The notes under the pieces: model-generated
Databases searched by the model: none
What the model was told of the DNA's origin: nothing
What the model saw: the letters and a program-made list of their open reading frames with translations, nothing else
Shown here: positions 1-6,885 of the stretch, piece after piece
How the letters are laid out: every line of letters starts with the position of its first letter
Numbering within the stretch: the stretch's first letter is position 1
Program-made: the position numbers and the translations under genes
Assembly: GCA_946002345.1 (NCBI GenBank)
Contig: CAMFZA010000027.1
Location: forward strand, 1-12,297
Reading direction: 5' to 3'
DNA: 12,297 bases
From: an uncultured Phascolarctobacterium sp.
GTDB taxonomy: Bacteria; Bacillota; Negativicutes; Acidaminococcales; Acidaminococcaceae

Positions 1-78
1 ACTTGTCTGGCGTAGCTGGGCAAATTCCTTCCAGGCATTGATTACATTATAGCCATCGATTAGCAGGTATTCGCCCAT
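1..78 (-). CDS. rae1: YacP/Rae1 NYN-domain ribonuclease, N-terminal fragment (runs off window edge)
   Basis: Only the first 26 codons are inside the window. The start is ATG at 78, preceded by a strong GGGGAGGTG ribosome binding site. The translation opens MGEYLLIDGYNVINAW, the signature first strand of the YacP family of NYN (PIN-like) nucleases, whose Asp in the LLIDGYN motif is an active-site metal ligand. In Bacillus subtilis the family member Rae1 cleaves mRNA in the ribosomal A site. It follows rlmB by 30 nt, the usual mrnC-rlmB-yacP order, so it is most likely the distal gene of the gltX operon. The catalytic C-terminal part cannot be assessed. Family assignment is firm; the Rae1-like activity is inferred from homology and position. 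Confidence 0.85.
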   Translation of the reverse strand, partial: MGEYLLIDGYNVINAWKEFAQLRQTS

Positions 79-108
79 GCTTCACCTCCCCTGAGCCCCG
101 GGCTCTAT

Positions 109-930
109 TTATTGGCCACTAAAGAAATGACGCTGGCGCACCACTTCATACATCAAAATTGCACCTGCATTGGAAGCATTAAGGGAATTCACCCCACCAT
201 GCATGGGTATGGAAACAATGTCATCACATTTTTGCTTCACCAAGCGACCTAAGCCCTTGCCCTCGGCACCAATAACCAGCACAATAGGTCCGGTCATGTT
301 GGCTGCGTAAAAATCCACCCCATCCATGTCAGCTCCCACCAGCCAGCAGCCCCGGGATTTAAGCTCCTCCATGGTTTGGGCAATATTGCCAATCTGGACC
401 ACGGGGACATATTCCACTGCACCGGCAGAAATTTTGGCAACCACGGCATTTAAGGGGCAGCTACGCCGGCGTGGCATGAGCACACCATGAACACCGGCAG
501 CATCAGCAGTACGAATTAAGGCTCCCACATTCTGCGGGTCCTGCAGTTCATCCAGCAGTAACAAAAAGGGCTGCTCTCCCTTGGCCGCTGCCTTAGCAAA
601 TACATCATCCAAGGTTTGGAAGGCGATGGGCGCTGCCAGAGCAACAACACCTTGGTGACGCATGCCCACAGCCAGCTTGTCTAAACGCTCTGCCTTGACA
701 GTTTCCACAGGCACACCCTTGCCCTTAGCGAGAGCCAAAAGTTCTCCCAAACTGCCACCATGAGCGCCCTCCTGTACCAAAAGCTTATTTAAGGGTCGCT
801 GCCCCTTGAGCGCTTCCGTCACAGCATTTCGACCCACCAAAACATCGCCTAAAGCAAGCTTTTCCGGCTCCGGCTTAGGTGATGGCTTGGCGAGCACAGA
901 ACGAACCTTTTTCCGTGCGTCCTCTCTCAT
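109..930 (-). CDS. rlmB: 23S rRNA (guanosine-2'-O)-methyltransferase RlmB, SpoU/TrmH family
   Basis: Encodes 273 residues. A basic, Pro/Lys-rich N-terminal tail (about 1-25) precedes an L30e-like substrate-binding domain (about 27-100, opening with [11 protein letters not shown]) and a SpoU/TrmH knot methyltransferase domain (about 120-268). The three SpoU motifs are visible: [19 protein letters not shown] (126-144, with Asn134 and Arg140), [13 protein letters not shown] (219-231), and [18 protein letters not shown] (241-258), which forms the SAM-binding knot. Family members methylate G2251 in the 23S rRNA P loop; the paralogue YsgA/TrmH is less likely given the L30e-type domain and this position. 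ATG at 930 overlaps the thyX stop as ATGA, with AAGGAG upstream, which suggests translational coupling. Length and motifs are normal for the family. Confidence 0.93.
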   Translation of the reverse strand: MREDARKKVRSVLAKPSPKPEPEKLALGDVLVGRNAVTEALKGQRPLNKLLVQEGAHGGSLGELLALAKGKGVPVETVKAERLDKLAVGMRHQGVVALAAPIAFQTLDDVFAKAAAKGEQPFLLLLDELQDPQNVGALIRTADAAGVHGVLMPRRRSCPLNAVVAKISAGAVEYVPVVQIGNIAQTMEELKSRGCWLVGADMDGVDFYAANMTGPIVLVIGAEGKGLGRLVKQKCDDIVSIPMHGGVNSLNASNAGAILMYEVVRQRHFFSGQ

Positions 931-1643
931 GGCTTAGCTCCTTCTTGACTGGCCTGCGCCCTTTGGGCCAAAATTGCCTGCAGGCGACCACAGCTCATCT
1001 CGCCCTCATGGCAAACGCCCTCAGAAACACAGGTGGGCCCGGCGTTTTCAAAAATCACCGGCGCTACTTCCTTTACCTGGCGCAGCATTTCGTTAGCCAA
1101 GGCACGAATTTCCCATTGAGCACGGGTACAGCAGCGCAGGCTGAAAAAGTTCAGCAAGGAACGAGCATTAAAGGTGCAGACAATTTTTGTTTCCGTAGCA
1201 TTAGGAAGAATATAGCGAGCATCCTCAGCCAAAACTCCTGCTGCGGTAAATTCATTATACAAGTTCTGAATTTCCGTCATCAAAGCAGCGAATTTCGCCT
1301 TGGCTTCAGGATTTTTAGCAATGGAAGGGGGTACAATGGTTTCAAAAGCATGCTCCTTCACATAGCGTTGTGACTCCTGGGAATAGGAGGCAATACGGTG
1401 ACGCACCAATTGATGGGTCAAAACACGGGAAATACCTTCAATAGCAAAGGTAAAGCTTACATGCTCCAAAGTCGAAAAATGCCCCATGCTCACCAGCTTA
1501 CGCACCAATTTAGCAGCCTGTTCATCGCTGATGCGTTCCTCCAATTGGGCAGCGCCAATGGGAGAATAGCACAGACGGGCACTCATAGCCACTGTACGCT
1601 CGGGCTCGGGAGTATAACGCACTAATTTAACCTGCATTGTCAT
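927..1643 (-). CDS. thyX: Flavin-dependent thymidylate synthase ThyX
   Basis: ThyX makes dTMP from dUMP using FAD, NADPH and methylene-tetrahydrofolate, and is unrelated to ThyA. I place the start at ATG 1643 ([10 protein letters not shown], 238 aa) because AAGGAGG lies 8 nt upstream; a second ATG at 1637 is possible. The ThyX signature RHRxxSxxxxSxR is present as [13 protein letters not shown] (81-93). The upstream GHFSTLEH segment (54-61) and the [12 protein letters not shown] region near the C-terminus are also typical. The gene lies between mrnC and rlmB, a common Clostridia/Negativicutes arrangement. It overlaps rlmB by 4 nt and is separated from mrnC by 54 nt containing a small hairpin. 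Whether the genome also has thyA cannot be seen here. Confidence 0.95.
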   Translation of the reverse strand: MTMQVKLVRYTPEPERTVAMSARLCYSPIGAAQLEERISDEQAAKLVRKLVSMGHFSTLEHVSFTFAIEGISRVLTHQLVRHRIASYSQESQRYVKEHAFETIVPPSIAKNPEAKAKFAALMTEIQNLYNEFTAAGVLAEDARYILPNATETKIVCTFNARSLLNFFSLRCCTRAQWEIRALANEMLRQVKEVAPVIFENAGPTCVSEGVCHEGEMSCGRLQAILAQRAQASQEGAKP

Positions 1644-1669
1644 CAAGGCCTCCTCCTTTCTCAAAACAC

Positions 1670-1684
1670 GCTGCCCAAGGCAGC
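1670..1684 (-). other. Small perfect hairpin between mrnC and thyX
   Basis: GCTGCC-TTG-GGCAGC forms a perfect 6-bp stem with a 3-nt loop, followed on the minus strand by GTGTTTTG. It sits 14 nt past the mrnC stop and upstream of the thyX ribosome binding site. The U-run is too short for a confident terminator; it may be a partial attenuator or an mRNA-end stabiliser. Confidence 0.35.
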
Positions 1685-1697
1685 TCTTCAAAAAACT

Positions 1698-2162
1698 TTA
1701 TTTTGCTAAGCTGGCGCTGATAACCTTGAAGGAAGCATCCAGCAGCTCCTCCAGCCGCTCCTCCTGCTCCTCTAAAAATAGATAACCTAAAAGAGCCTCA
1801 AAGGCGGTGGCCATGCGATACTGGTGCACAGAAGCACTTTTGGGCACCGTAGATTTGGCATTGCGTCCCCGGTGGAACACCTGCCTTTCCTCCTCGGTCA
1901 AGACCTTCTCTAAGTTTTCCATAGCCATGGATTGGCACACAGCGCTAACGTATTTCATTCCCAAATCATTGAGCACCCGTACATGGCTGGAGACGGGCAA
2001 AAGCCGTAAGCGCACATACATGGAAAAGACCACATCACCAATATAGGCCAGCACAATGGGATTCAGCCGCTTAGCATCTATAGCATTGAGGGAAGCACCG
2101 CTCTCGGCCTGACAAGCGGCGAGAGCGTGCTCCTTTAATAATTGGTATTGGGCAAATTTCAT
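1698..2162 (-). CDS. mrnC: Mini-ribonuclease III (MrnC), 23S rRNA maturation
   Basis: A 154-residue, single RNase III catalytic domain without a dsRNA-binding domain, as expected for Mini-III, which trims 23S rRNA precursors in Firmicutes. The family signature LAYIGDVVFSMYVR (38-51) carries the catalytic Asp43. RGRNAKS (98-104) and FEALLGYLFL (121-130), with the second metal ligand Glu122, complete the active site. At position 47 this protein has Ser where B. subtilis Mini-III has Glu; RNase III proper has Ser at the matching place, so I do not expect loss of function. The ATG at 2162 shares one base with the cysS stop (TAATG), which indicates coupled translation. The neighbours are typical. 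Confidence 0.93.
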   Translation of the reverse strand: MKFAQYQLLKEHALAACQAESGASLNAIDAKRLNPIVLAYIGDVVFSMYVRLRLLPVSSHVRVLNDLGMKYVSAVCQSMAMENLEKVLTEEERQVFHRGRNAKSTVPKSASVHQYRMATAFEALLGYLFLEEQEERLEELLDASFKVISASLAK

Positions 2163-3607
2163 TATTGCTTAGACCATTTTACGCCTTGGGGAGTGTCCTG
2201 CAGCACAATGCCTATTGCACCCAGCTTGTTGCGCAGCTCATCTGCCAAAGCATAATTTTTAGCCTTGCGAGCATCCTGACGCATAGCAATCAGCATTTCC
2301 ACCAGCTCTGCTTCCTTGCTGTCGCTAGCGTCAGCAGCGGCAGGAACGGCAGTCTTCTCCAAAACGCCAATGATAGAAGCCATTTCAGCAAAGGCAGCTG
2401 CAAAAGCAGCCACCAGCTTGCCATCAGGCTTAATGCCTGCGTCGGTAATAGCTTTATGGTATACATTGATTTCCTTAGCCAGAGCAAACCAGTAGCTGAT
2501 AGCCAAGGCAGTATTGAAGTCATCACGCATAGCCTCCAAGAAAGCTTCACGCAGCTCTGCCACCTTAGCACGCAAAGCCAAGCTTTCTTCGGTGGGGCCG
2601 GCGTTCATCATTGCCTCCAGGTTGGTCAGTGTTTCTTGGGCACTACGCAGACGCTGCAGGCTCTTTTCTGCCTCCTTCAAACGGGCATCGCTAAAGTCCA
2701 GCGGGCTGCGATAATGGGTGGAAACGATGAAGAAGCGCAGAGTTTCCGGCTCAAAATGCTCCAGAATATCGATAACCATAAAGAAGTTGCCCAGAGACTT
2801 GGACATTTTTTCGTTATCCACAGTAATGAAGCCGTTGTGCAGCCAATAATGTACAAAGGGATGGCAGCCAGTGCAGCCCTCGGATTGGGCAATTTCGTTC
2901 TCGTGGTGCGGGAAAATCAAATCGCTGCCACCGCCGTGGAAGTCAAAGGATTTGCCCAAATATTTCATGCTCATAGTGGAGCATTCAATGTGCCAGCCCG
3001 GGCGACCATTGCCCCAGGGGCTGGGCCAGGAGGGCTCGCCGGGCTTAGCAGATTTCCACAATGCAAAGTCCATGGGATTATGCTTGCGGTCGTCCACATC
3101 CACGCGAGCGCCAGCCATCATATCCTCAATATTGCGGCCGGACAGTTGGCCATAATGCTTGAATTTTTCTACGCTATAGAAAACATCACCGTCAACTACA
3201 TAAGCATAGCCATTGTCAATCAAGCCCTGCACAGTGCCAATAATATCCTCAATATGCTCGGATACGCGGGGATAAACATGAGCACGGCGCACATTCAGCT
3301 TGTCCATCACTTCAAAATAGGAATCAATATAGCGATTGCAGATGTCAAACCATTGCACGCCCTCTTTATTGGCAGTGTTGATGATTTTGTCATCCACATC
3401 GGTGAAGTTTTGCACATGGGTTACATCGTAGCCCTCATGCTCCAAAAAGCGGCGAATTACGTCCCAAGTTACGAAGGGGCGGGCATTGCCGATATGGGGA
3501 TGGTTGTAGGGGGTAACGCCGCACACGTAAATATTGGCTTTACCGGGGGTCATGGGAACGAATTCTTCTTTACGATTGTTTAAGGTGTTATAGACGCGAA
3601 TAGTCAC
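2162..3607 (-). CDS. cysS: Cysteinyl-tRNA synthetase
   Basis: Class I aminoacyl-tRNA synthetase charging tRNA-Cys. I chose the GTG start at 3607 (VTIRVYNTLN, 481 aa) because AAGGAG lies 8 nt upstream and homology begins there. The Rossmann signatures are HIGN (38-41) and KMSKS (267-271). The zinc ligands fall at Cys29, Cys209, His234 and Glu238, essentially the E. coli CysRS numbering (Cys28, Cys209, His234, Glu238). The helical C-terminal part ends in the DALT-like/anticodon region. A local CTGC (two extra Cys, about 245-248) lies after the zinc site; its meaning is unknown. The gene is preceded by a palindromic repeat element separating it from gltX. The cysE gene that lies between gltX and cysS in Bacillus is absent. 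Confidence 0.95.
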   Translation of the reverse strand: MTIRVYNTLNNRKEEFVPMTPGKANIYVCGVTPYNHPHIGNARPFVTWDVIRRFLEHEGYDVTHVQNFTDVDDKIINTANKEGVQWFDICNRYIDSYFEVMDKLNVRRAHVYPRVSEHIEDIIGTVQGLIDNGYAYVVDGDVFYSVEKFKHYGQLSGRNIEDMMAGARVDVDDRKHNPMDFALWKSAKPGEPSWPSPWGNGRPGWHIECSTMSMKYLGKSFDFHGGGSDLIFPHHENEIAQSEGCTGCHPFVHYWLHNGFITVDNEKMSKSLGNFFMVIDILEHFEPETLRFFIVSTHYRSPLDFSDARLKEAEKSLQRLRSAQETLTNLEAMMNAGPTEESLALRAKVAELREAFLEAMRDDFNTALAISYWFALAKEINVYHKAITDAGIKPDGKLVAAFAAAFAEMASIIGVLEKTAVPAAADASDSKEAELVEMLIAMRQDARKAKNYALADELRNKLGAIGIVLQDTPQGVKWSKQ

Positions 3608-3626
3608 GTTGATCTCTCCTTTACGA

Positions 3627-3753
3627 AACTCCCTCCGCCTCGCAAGCTCGGCACCTCCCTCCAAGAGGGAGGATAAACAGATACGTCATCCATACTACTG
3701 TGCTCCCTCCTTGAGGGAGCTGGCAGCGAGTTTACGAGCTGACTGAGGGAGTT
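3627..3753. repeat. 127-bp MITE-like palindromic repeat element between gltX and cysS
   Basis: The stretch is bounded by perfect 9-bp inverted ends, AACTCCCTC (3627-3635) and GAGGGAGTT (3745-3753), and the two arms are imperfect reverse complements of each other for roughly 45-50 bp. Each arm contains a perfect 8-bp, 3-nt-loop hairpin: CCTCCCTC-CAA-GAGGGAGG (3654-3672) and GCTCCCTC-CTT-GAGGGAGC (3702-3720). Each arm also has a smaller hairpin with a TCG-YAA-RCTC-type loop (GCC/GGC at about 3637-3652; CAGC/GCTG at about 3721-3739). CTCCCTC and GAGGGAG each occur three times. It ends 5 bp from the gltX stop and begins 5 bp upstream of the cysS ribosome binding site. It has no coding capacity, so a non-autonomous element or dispersed palindromic repeat is the best description. 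I see no clear target-site duplication. Confidence 0.72.
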
Positions 3754-3758
3754 AATTC

Positions 3759-5246
3759 TTACAATTCTACGCCAGCTTTTGCCAGAGAAGCCTTAATGCG
3801 TTTTGCAGTGCGTTCTACGCCCAGCAGCGGCACCATAGCAGCCAGCTCAGGACCATGCTGATTGCCGGTCAGAGCCACGCGAATGGGCATGAACACATCC
3901 TTGCCCTTCAGCTTGGTGCCCTTTTGAATTTGCTTGAACAGTGCCTTCACTGCTGCATTATCCAGGTTTTCTACCTTGGGCAGCTCTTCCAGCAGCATAT
4001 TAATAACTGTGGGCACGGTTTCAGCCTTCAAAACAGCTTCTGCTTCTTCATTTTCAAAATCAAACTCGTCATTAAAATACATTTCTACGCAAGCGGGAAT
4101 TTGTGCTGCATAGGAAACATGCTCTTGGGCAGTAGCCACAACGCGCTTCAACCATGCCAGCTTCTCGCCCTCTTCTGCGCCGGTCATATAACCAGCAGCA
4201 ATCATGTGGGGCTTAGCAGCCTCAAAGAAGGCCTCTGCATCCAGCTGACGCATATAATGTTGGTTAATCCAATTCAGCTTATCAATATCAAAAACAGCCG
4301 GATTCTTAGCTACGCGGTCCATGGAGAACTCTTGTACCAGCTCTTCCATGCTAAAGATTTCCTGCTCGCTATTGGGAGCCCAGCCCAACAGAGCCAAGAA
4401 ATTGTTAATGCCGGCAGGCAGGTAGCCCAGCTGACGATATTGGTCCACACTGGTAGCGCCATGACGCTTGCTCATCTTGGTATGGTCCTTACCCAAAATC
4501 AGGGAAATATGACCAAAGGTGGGTTGCTTAAAGCCCAAAGCATCATAAATCAAGCATTGGCGCGGAGTGTTGGACAGATGCTCCTCAGCACGAATTACAT
4601 GAGTAATATGCATCAGTGCATCATCAATTACTACAGCGTAGTTATAGGTGGGAATGCCATCGGATTTCACGATAACAAAATCACCGATATTGTTAGAATC
4701 AAACACTACATCGCCACGTACCATATCGCGTACCAGAATTTGCTTGTCAGCAGGCACACGGAAGCGCACGGTAGGTTTGCGGCCTTCGGCCTTAAATTGA
4801 GCGATTTGCTCCTCGGTCAGGTTGCGGCATTTGCCCATATAACGGGGCATTTTACCAGCCTTGATCAGGGATTGGCGCTCCTCCTCCAGCTCTTCATCGG
4901 TGCAATAGCAATAGTAGGCCTTGCCCTCAGCCAGCAGCTGGTCGGTATATTTTTTATAGATATCAAGGCGCTCCATTTGATGGTAGGGGCCATTGGGACC
5001 ACCCACATCAACACCTTCATCCCAGTCCATGCCCAGCCACTTCAAAGCAGCCTTGATGTTTTCCTCGGACTCAGGGGTGGAACGCTCTCTATCGGTATCT
5101 TCAATACGTAGAATCAGCTTACCGCCAGTTTTACGGGCCAGCAGCCAGTTAAACAGGGCGCTGCGAGCGCCGCCAATATGGAACGGGCCAGTGGGGCTCG
5201 GTGCAAATCTTACTCTTACTTCTTCATTATTACAACAACAACACAT
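3759..5246 (-). CDS. gltX: Glutamyl-tRNA synthetase
   Basis: Class I synthetase charging tRNA-Glu (possibly also tRNA-Gln where GatCAB is used), 495 aa. RVRFAPSPTGPFHIGG (11-26) carries the HIGH-type motif and KMSKR lies at 257-261; LRIEDTDRERS (46-56) is typical of GluRS. Cys113, Cys115 and Cys140 resemble the zinc-binding insert of E. coli GluRS. The ATG at 5246 has GGAGGG about 10 nt upstream and is the only sensible start, since no other ATG, GTG or TTG precedes the active-site motif. Unusually, codons 2-5 are four consecutive TGT (Cys), followed by AAT-AAT and GAA-GAA, like a slipped trinucleotide tract. It is the first gene of the gltX-cysS-mrnC-thyX-rlmB-yacP operon, behind its own promoter and a structured leader. 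Confidence 0.95.
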   Translation of the reverse strand: MCCCCNNEEVRVRFAPSPTGPFHIGGARSALFNWLLARKTGGKLILRIEDTDRERSTPESEENIKAALKWLGMDWDEGVDVGGPNGPYHQMERLDIYKKYTDQLLAEGKAYYCYCTDEELEEERQSLIKAGKMPRYMGKCRNLTEEQIAQFKAEGRKPTVRFRVPADKQILVRDMVRGDVVFDSNNIGDFVIVKSDGIPTYNYAVVIDDALMHITHVIRAEEHLSNTPRQCLIYDALGFKQPTFGHISLILGKDHTKMSKRHGATSVDQYRQLGYLPAGINNFLALLGWAPNSEQEIFSMEELVQEFSMDRVAKNPAVFDIDKLNWINQHYMRQLDAEAFFEAAKPHMIAAGYMTGAEEGEKLAWLKRVVATAQEHVSYAAQIPACVEMYFNDEFDFENEEAEAVLKAETVPTVINMLLEELPKVENLDNAAVKALFKQIQKGTKLKGKDVFMPIRVALTGNQHGPELAAMVPLLGVERTAKRIKASLAKAGVEL

Positions 5247-5378
5247 CTTTTATTCTCCCTCCAAAATTATTCAGACCCAGGATTTTCTGCGGTCTGTTAT
5301 GGTTAATTAGCTTTCTATACAGTCTATGCCGGGCTCCTTCTTGTGCAAATCATTACCAAGAATTGCATAGTCTGTCAA
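5247..5378 (-). promoter_or_regulatory. Structured 5' leader of gltX (two hairpins)
   Basis: From the predicted start site (about 5378) to the gltX ATG there are about 130 nt with two coherent stems. Hairpin I (5375-5319) pairs ACAG-A-CTATGC with GCATAG-A-CTGT (10 bp with an A-A mismatch) and encloses TTCTTG/CAAGAA (5362-5357 with 5343-5338) around a 13-nt loop, leaving an 8-nt bulge GGAGCCCG. Hairpin II (5296-5272) pairs CAGACC and CAG with CTG and GGTCTG, with one bulged G. The GGAGGG ribosome binding site follows about 10 nt later and is not inside the stem. No U-tract follows hairpin II. Such a leader could be regulatory, but no known riboswitch or T-box consensus is recognisable. Confidence 0.45.
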
Positions 5379-5384
5379 CTTAAT

Positions 5385-5393
5385 ATTATAGCA
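5385..5393 (-). promoter_or_regulatory. Extended -10 promoter for the gltX operon
   Basis: On the minus strand TGC-TATAAT is a perfect extended -10 element (TGnTATAAT). The region 17-18 bp upstream does not match TTGACA well, which is usual for extended -10 promoters. It lies just downstream of the ispF terminator and would start RNA at about 5378, right where leader hairpin I begins. A second possible promoter, TTGACA (5378-5373) with AATGAT 18 bp downstream, overlaps it and is weaker. Confidence 0.6.
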
Positions 5394-5417
5394 TAGGACT
5401 CTGTTAAAAGGAACAGT

Positions 5418-5455
5418 AAAAAAGAAAAAAGGCCCATGGAAATCTATCCATGAGC
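5418..5455 (-). terminator. Intrinsic terminator after ispF
   Basis: The minus strand forms a 9-bp stem, GCTCATGGA with TCCATGGGC (one G-T pair), around a 6-nt loop (5455-5432). It is followed after one C by a 13-nt tract of T with a single C (5430-5418). This is a strong rho-independent terminator. It ends the yacL-ispD-ispF transcript, or could be controlled by the foldable stretch directly upstream. Confidence 0.85.
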
Positions 5456-5461
5456 ACAAAG

Positions 5462-5555
5462 CTTGGCTCCTCCACCGGGGCGCCGCCGCCATCAAACCAA
5501 GGCTATTCATCCAGCCTAGTATGCTGCGCCACGGCCACCTCTTCCGGTGAGCAAG
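5462..5555 (-). ncRNA. Possible structured RNA / ispF 3'-UTR upstream of the terminator, family unknown
   Basis: A GC-rich stretch of about 95 nt between the ispF stop and the terminator folds coherently by eye. The outer helix pairs CTTG, CTC and ACCGG (5555-5544) with CCGGT, GAG and CAAG (5478-5462), with bulges. Next come GGCGC (5530-5526) with GCGCC (5483-5479), then an apical hairpin AGGCT/AGCCT (5517-5513 with 5504-5500) with an 8-nt loop. One strand carries a 13-nt bulge. It does not match riboswitch, T-box, SRP RNA, 6S or tRNA consensus that I recognise. It may be a riboswitch-like element controlling readthrough into gltX, a processed small RNA, or simply a stable 3' end. The base pairing is seen; the function is unknown. 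Confidence 0.3.
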
Positions 5556-5563
5556 GCTAAGTC

Positions 5564-6067
5564 TTATTTAAATCTTACTAATGAAGCCACCGCCTCCGCA
5601 GCAATGCCTTCACCGCGACCTGTGAAACCTAATTTTTCTGTAGTGGTGGCCTTCACATTCACTGCATCCTTGTCAATGCCTAAAACATCAGCCACCTTGG
5701 TCCGCATTGCAGGAATAAACCCAGCCAGCTTGGGACGCTGGGCAATAATAGTAACATCAACATTGTTAATCTGCCAGCCACGCTCCTGTAACAAACCTAC
5801 CACATGGGCCGTCAGCTTCATGCTATCCGCACCCTTAAAGCGTTCATCCGTATCAGGAAAATGCTTGCCAATATCTCCTAAGGCTGCGGCACCAAGCAAA
5901 GCATCCATCAGCGCATGCAGCGCCACATCCGCATCACTGTGTCCCAAAAGGCCCAATTCATAGGGCACCTGTACACCGCATAAAATCAGCTTCCGCTCAG
6001 GTACCAGCTTATGCACATCATAACCACTGCCCACACGAAATGCAGGTAGCTTTACTTTATTCTCCAT
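5564..6067 (-). CDS. ispF: 2-C-methyl-D-erythritol 2,4-cyclodiphosphate synthase
   Basis: Fifth enzyme of the MEP isoprenoid pathway: it cyclises the CDP-methylerythritol phosphate product with release of CMP, normally as a trimer with interfacial zinc sites. It has 167 aa, slightly longer than the usual 155-160 owing to a short N-terminal extension. The metal ligands are seen as GYDVH (Asp17, His19) and His51 in the [10 protein letters not shown] block. [12 protein letters not shown] (63-74) and [17 protein letters not shown] (141-157) are classical IspF motifs. The ATG at 6067 has AGGAGG upstream and overlaps the ispD stop by 11 nt (ATGGAGAATAA), so translation is probably coupled. It is the last gene before a strong terminator. 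Confidence 0.97.
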   Translation of the reverse strand: MENKVKLPAFRVGSGYDVHKLVPERKLILCGVQVPYELGLLGHSDADVALHALMDALLGAAALGDIGKHFPDTDERFKGADSMKLTAHVVGLLQERGWQINNVDVTIIAQRPKLAGFIPAMRTKVADVLGIDKDAVNVKATTTEKLGFTGRGEGIAAEAVASLVRFK

Positions 6068-6782
6068 ACTTATGTTCCTCCTGCTGCAGCTCTTCTAAAA
6101 AATGCTCCGCCAGCACTAAATCCTCCGGCGTAGTGATTTTGATATTTTCGTAACGACCTTGGGCTACTACTACATTTTGCCCCACAAGCTCCACTACGGA
6201 TGCATCGTCGGTGACAGCCGTAGGGTGGGCAGCCAAATGTGCGTAAGCAGCCTTGAGCAAGGACGCACGAAAAATCTGTGGCGTCTGCACTGCCACCAGT
6301 GTGGATCGCACCGGAGTAGCTACCACCACACCAGTTGGGTCCACTACCTTAATGGTGTTCTTTACGGGCACCGCCGCAATGGCCGCTCCCTGCTCCCTAG
6401 CCGCTGCCAAGGCGCGCTCAAAAACTGCCCTTCCGGCAAAGGGCCGGGCCCCGTCGTGAACAGCAATGTAATCAGCGTCAGCAGGTACAACAGCCAAAGC
6501 ATTGGCCACGCTATCCTGACGCTCCTTGCCCCCAGCCACCACTTTAATAGGCAGCGAAGGGAAATACTCCTCTTGATAGCCTGCTAGCAAGCTTTGGCCC
6601 TCGTCCACCTCATGGGGAGCCAGCACCACAATAGCTTCAGCCACCAGCTCCGTCCGTGCGAGCATCTGCAGACAATGTACCAGGAGGGGTGCTCCCCGCA
6701 ATATTGCAAAAGCCTTATTTATCCCCAGTCCCAGACGCTTGCCAGCACCTGCTGCGGGAACAATTGCCACTAATTTTTCCAT
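6057..6782 (-). CDS. ispD: 2-C-methyl-D-erythritol 4-phosphate cytidylyltransferase
   Basis: Third step of the MEP pathway, transferring CMP from CTP to methylerythritol 4-phosphate. It has 241 aa with a nucleotidyltransferase fold. Visible motifs are PAAGAGKR (9-16) with Lys23 in the CTP-binding loop, GGKERQDSV (84-92), VHDGARPF (108-115), TPQIF (167-171), TDDASVVE (191-198) and the C-terminal [11 protein letters not shown] (212-222). All are expected for IspD, with none missing. The start at 6782 has GGGAG 6 nt upstream. It follows yacL by 103 nt containing a 9-bp hairpin and overlaps ispF by 11 nt. I see no convincing own promoter, so readthrough from yacL is likely. Confidence 0.97.
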   Translation of the reverse strand: MEKLVAIVPAAGAGKRLGLGINKAFAILRGAPLLVHCLQMLARTELVAEAIVVLAPHEVDEGQSLLAGYQEEYFPSLPIKVVAGGKERQDSVANALAVVPADADYIAVHDGARPFAGRAVFERALAAAREQGAAIAAVPVKNTIKVVDPTGVVVATPVRSTLVAVQTPQIFRASLLKAAYAHLAAHPTAVTDDASVVELVGQNVVVAQGRYENIKITTPEDLVLAEHFLEELQQEEHKYGE

Positions 6783-6816
6783 AAGCTTCTCCCTAAAATT
6801 ATCCCCTTATTCAAGT

Positions 6817-6845
6817 ACAGACTGGAGTACACCACCCCAGTCTGT
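6817..6845 (-). other. Perfect 9-bp hairpin in the yacL-ispD gap
   Basis: ACAGACTGG (minus strand, 6845-6837) and CCAGTCTGT (6825-6817) form a perfect stem with an 11-nt loop, 35 nt upstream of the ispD start. No U-tract follows, so it is not an intrinsic terminator. It could be a processing or stabilising structure between yacL and ispDF. The gap also contains a TATTAT box without a matching -35, so I do not call a promoter. Confidence 0.45.
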
Positions 6846-6885
6846 AAAGCTTCACTATAATACTACCTTGCTACTGTTTTTGACA

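Noticed and set aside
1644..1691. N-terminal extension of thyX to 1691
   Set aside because: It starts with TTG inside the intergenic hairpin region; ATG 1643 has AAGGAGG at optimal spacing and begins at the conserved sequence.
2165..3583. Long open frame on the plus strand opposite cysS
   Set aside because: It is fully antisense to a conserved synthetase gene, has no recognisable domain, and is explained by cysS avoiding the codons whose complements are stops.
3608..3664. N-terminal extension of cysS to 3664 (19 extra residues)
   Set aside because: It would use a TTG inside the palindromic element, has no family similarity, and the GTG at 3607 has an ideal ribosome binding site and matches the family N-terminus.
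3654..3720. Hairpins of the palindromic element as intrinsic terminators between gltX and cysS
   Set aside because: The stems are strong but no U-tract follows either of them on the minus strand, so termination is not supported; a processing or stability role is more plausible.
3627..3753. CRISPR array
   Set aside because: The repeated CTCCCTC/GAGGGAG units alternate in orientation with irregular spacing, and there are no spacers or cas genes.
3855..5111. Long open frame on the plus strand opposite gltX
   Set aside because: Same reason: an antisense shadow of a clear GluRS gene, with no family similarity or ribosome binding site.
5247..5378. T-box leader of gltX
   Set aside because: A short ACCGC occurs in hairpin II, but the conserved UGGNACCGCG bulge, the stem I landmarks and a competing terminator are missing.
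5307..5510. 67-residue open frame in the ispF-gltX gap (minus strand)
   Set aside because: It runs through the terminator U-tract (Phe run) and the gltX promoter, and has no convincing ribosome binding site or family similarity.
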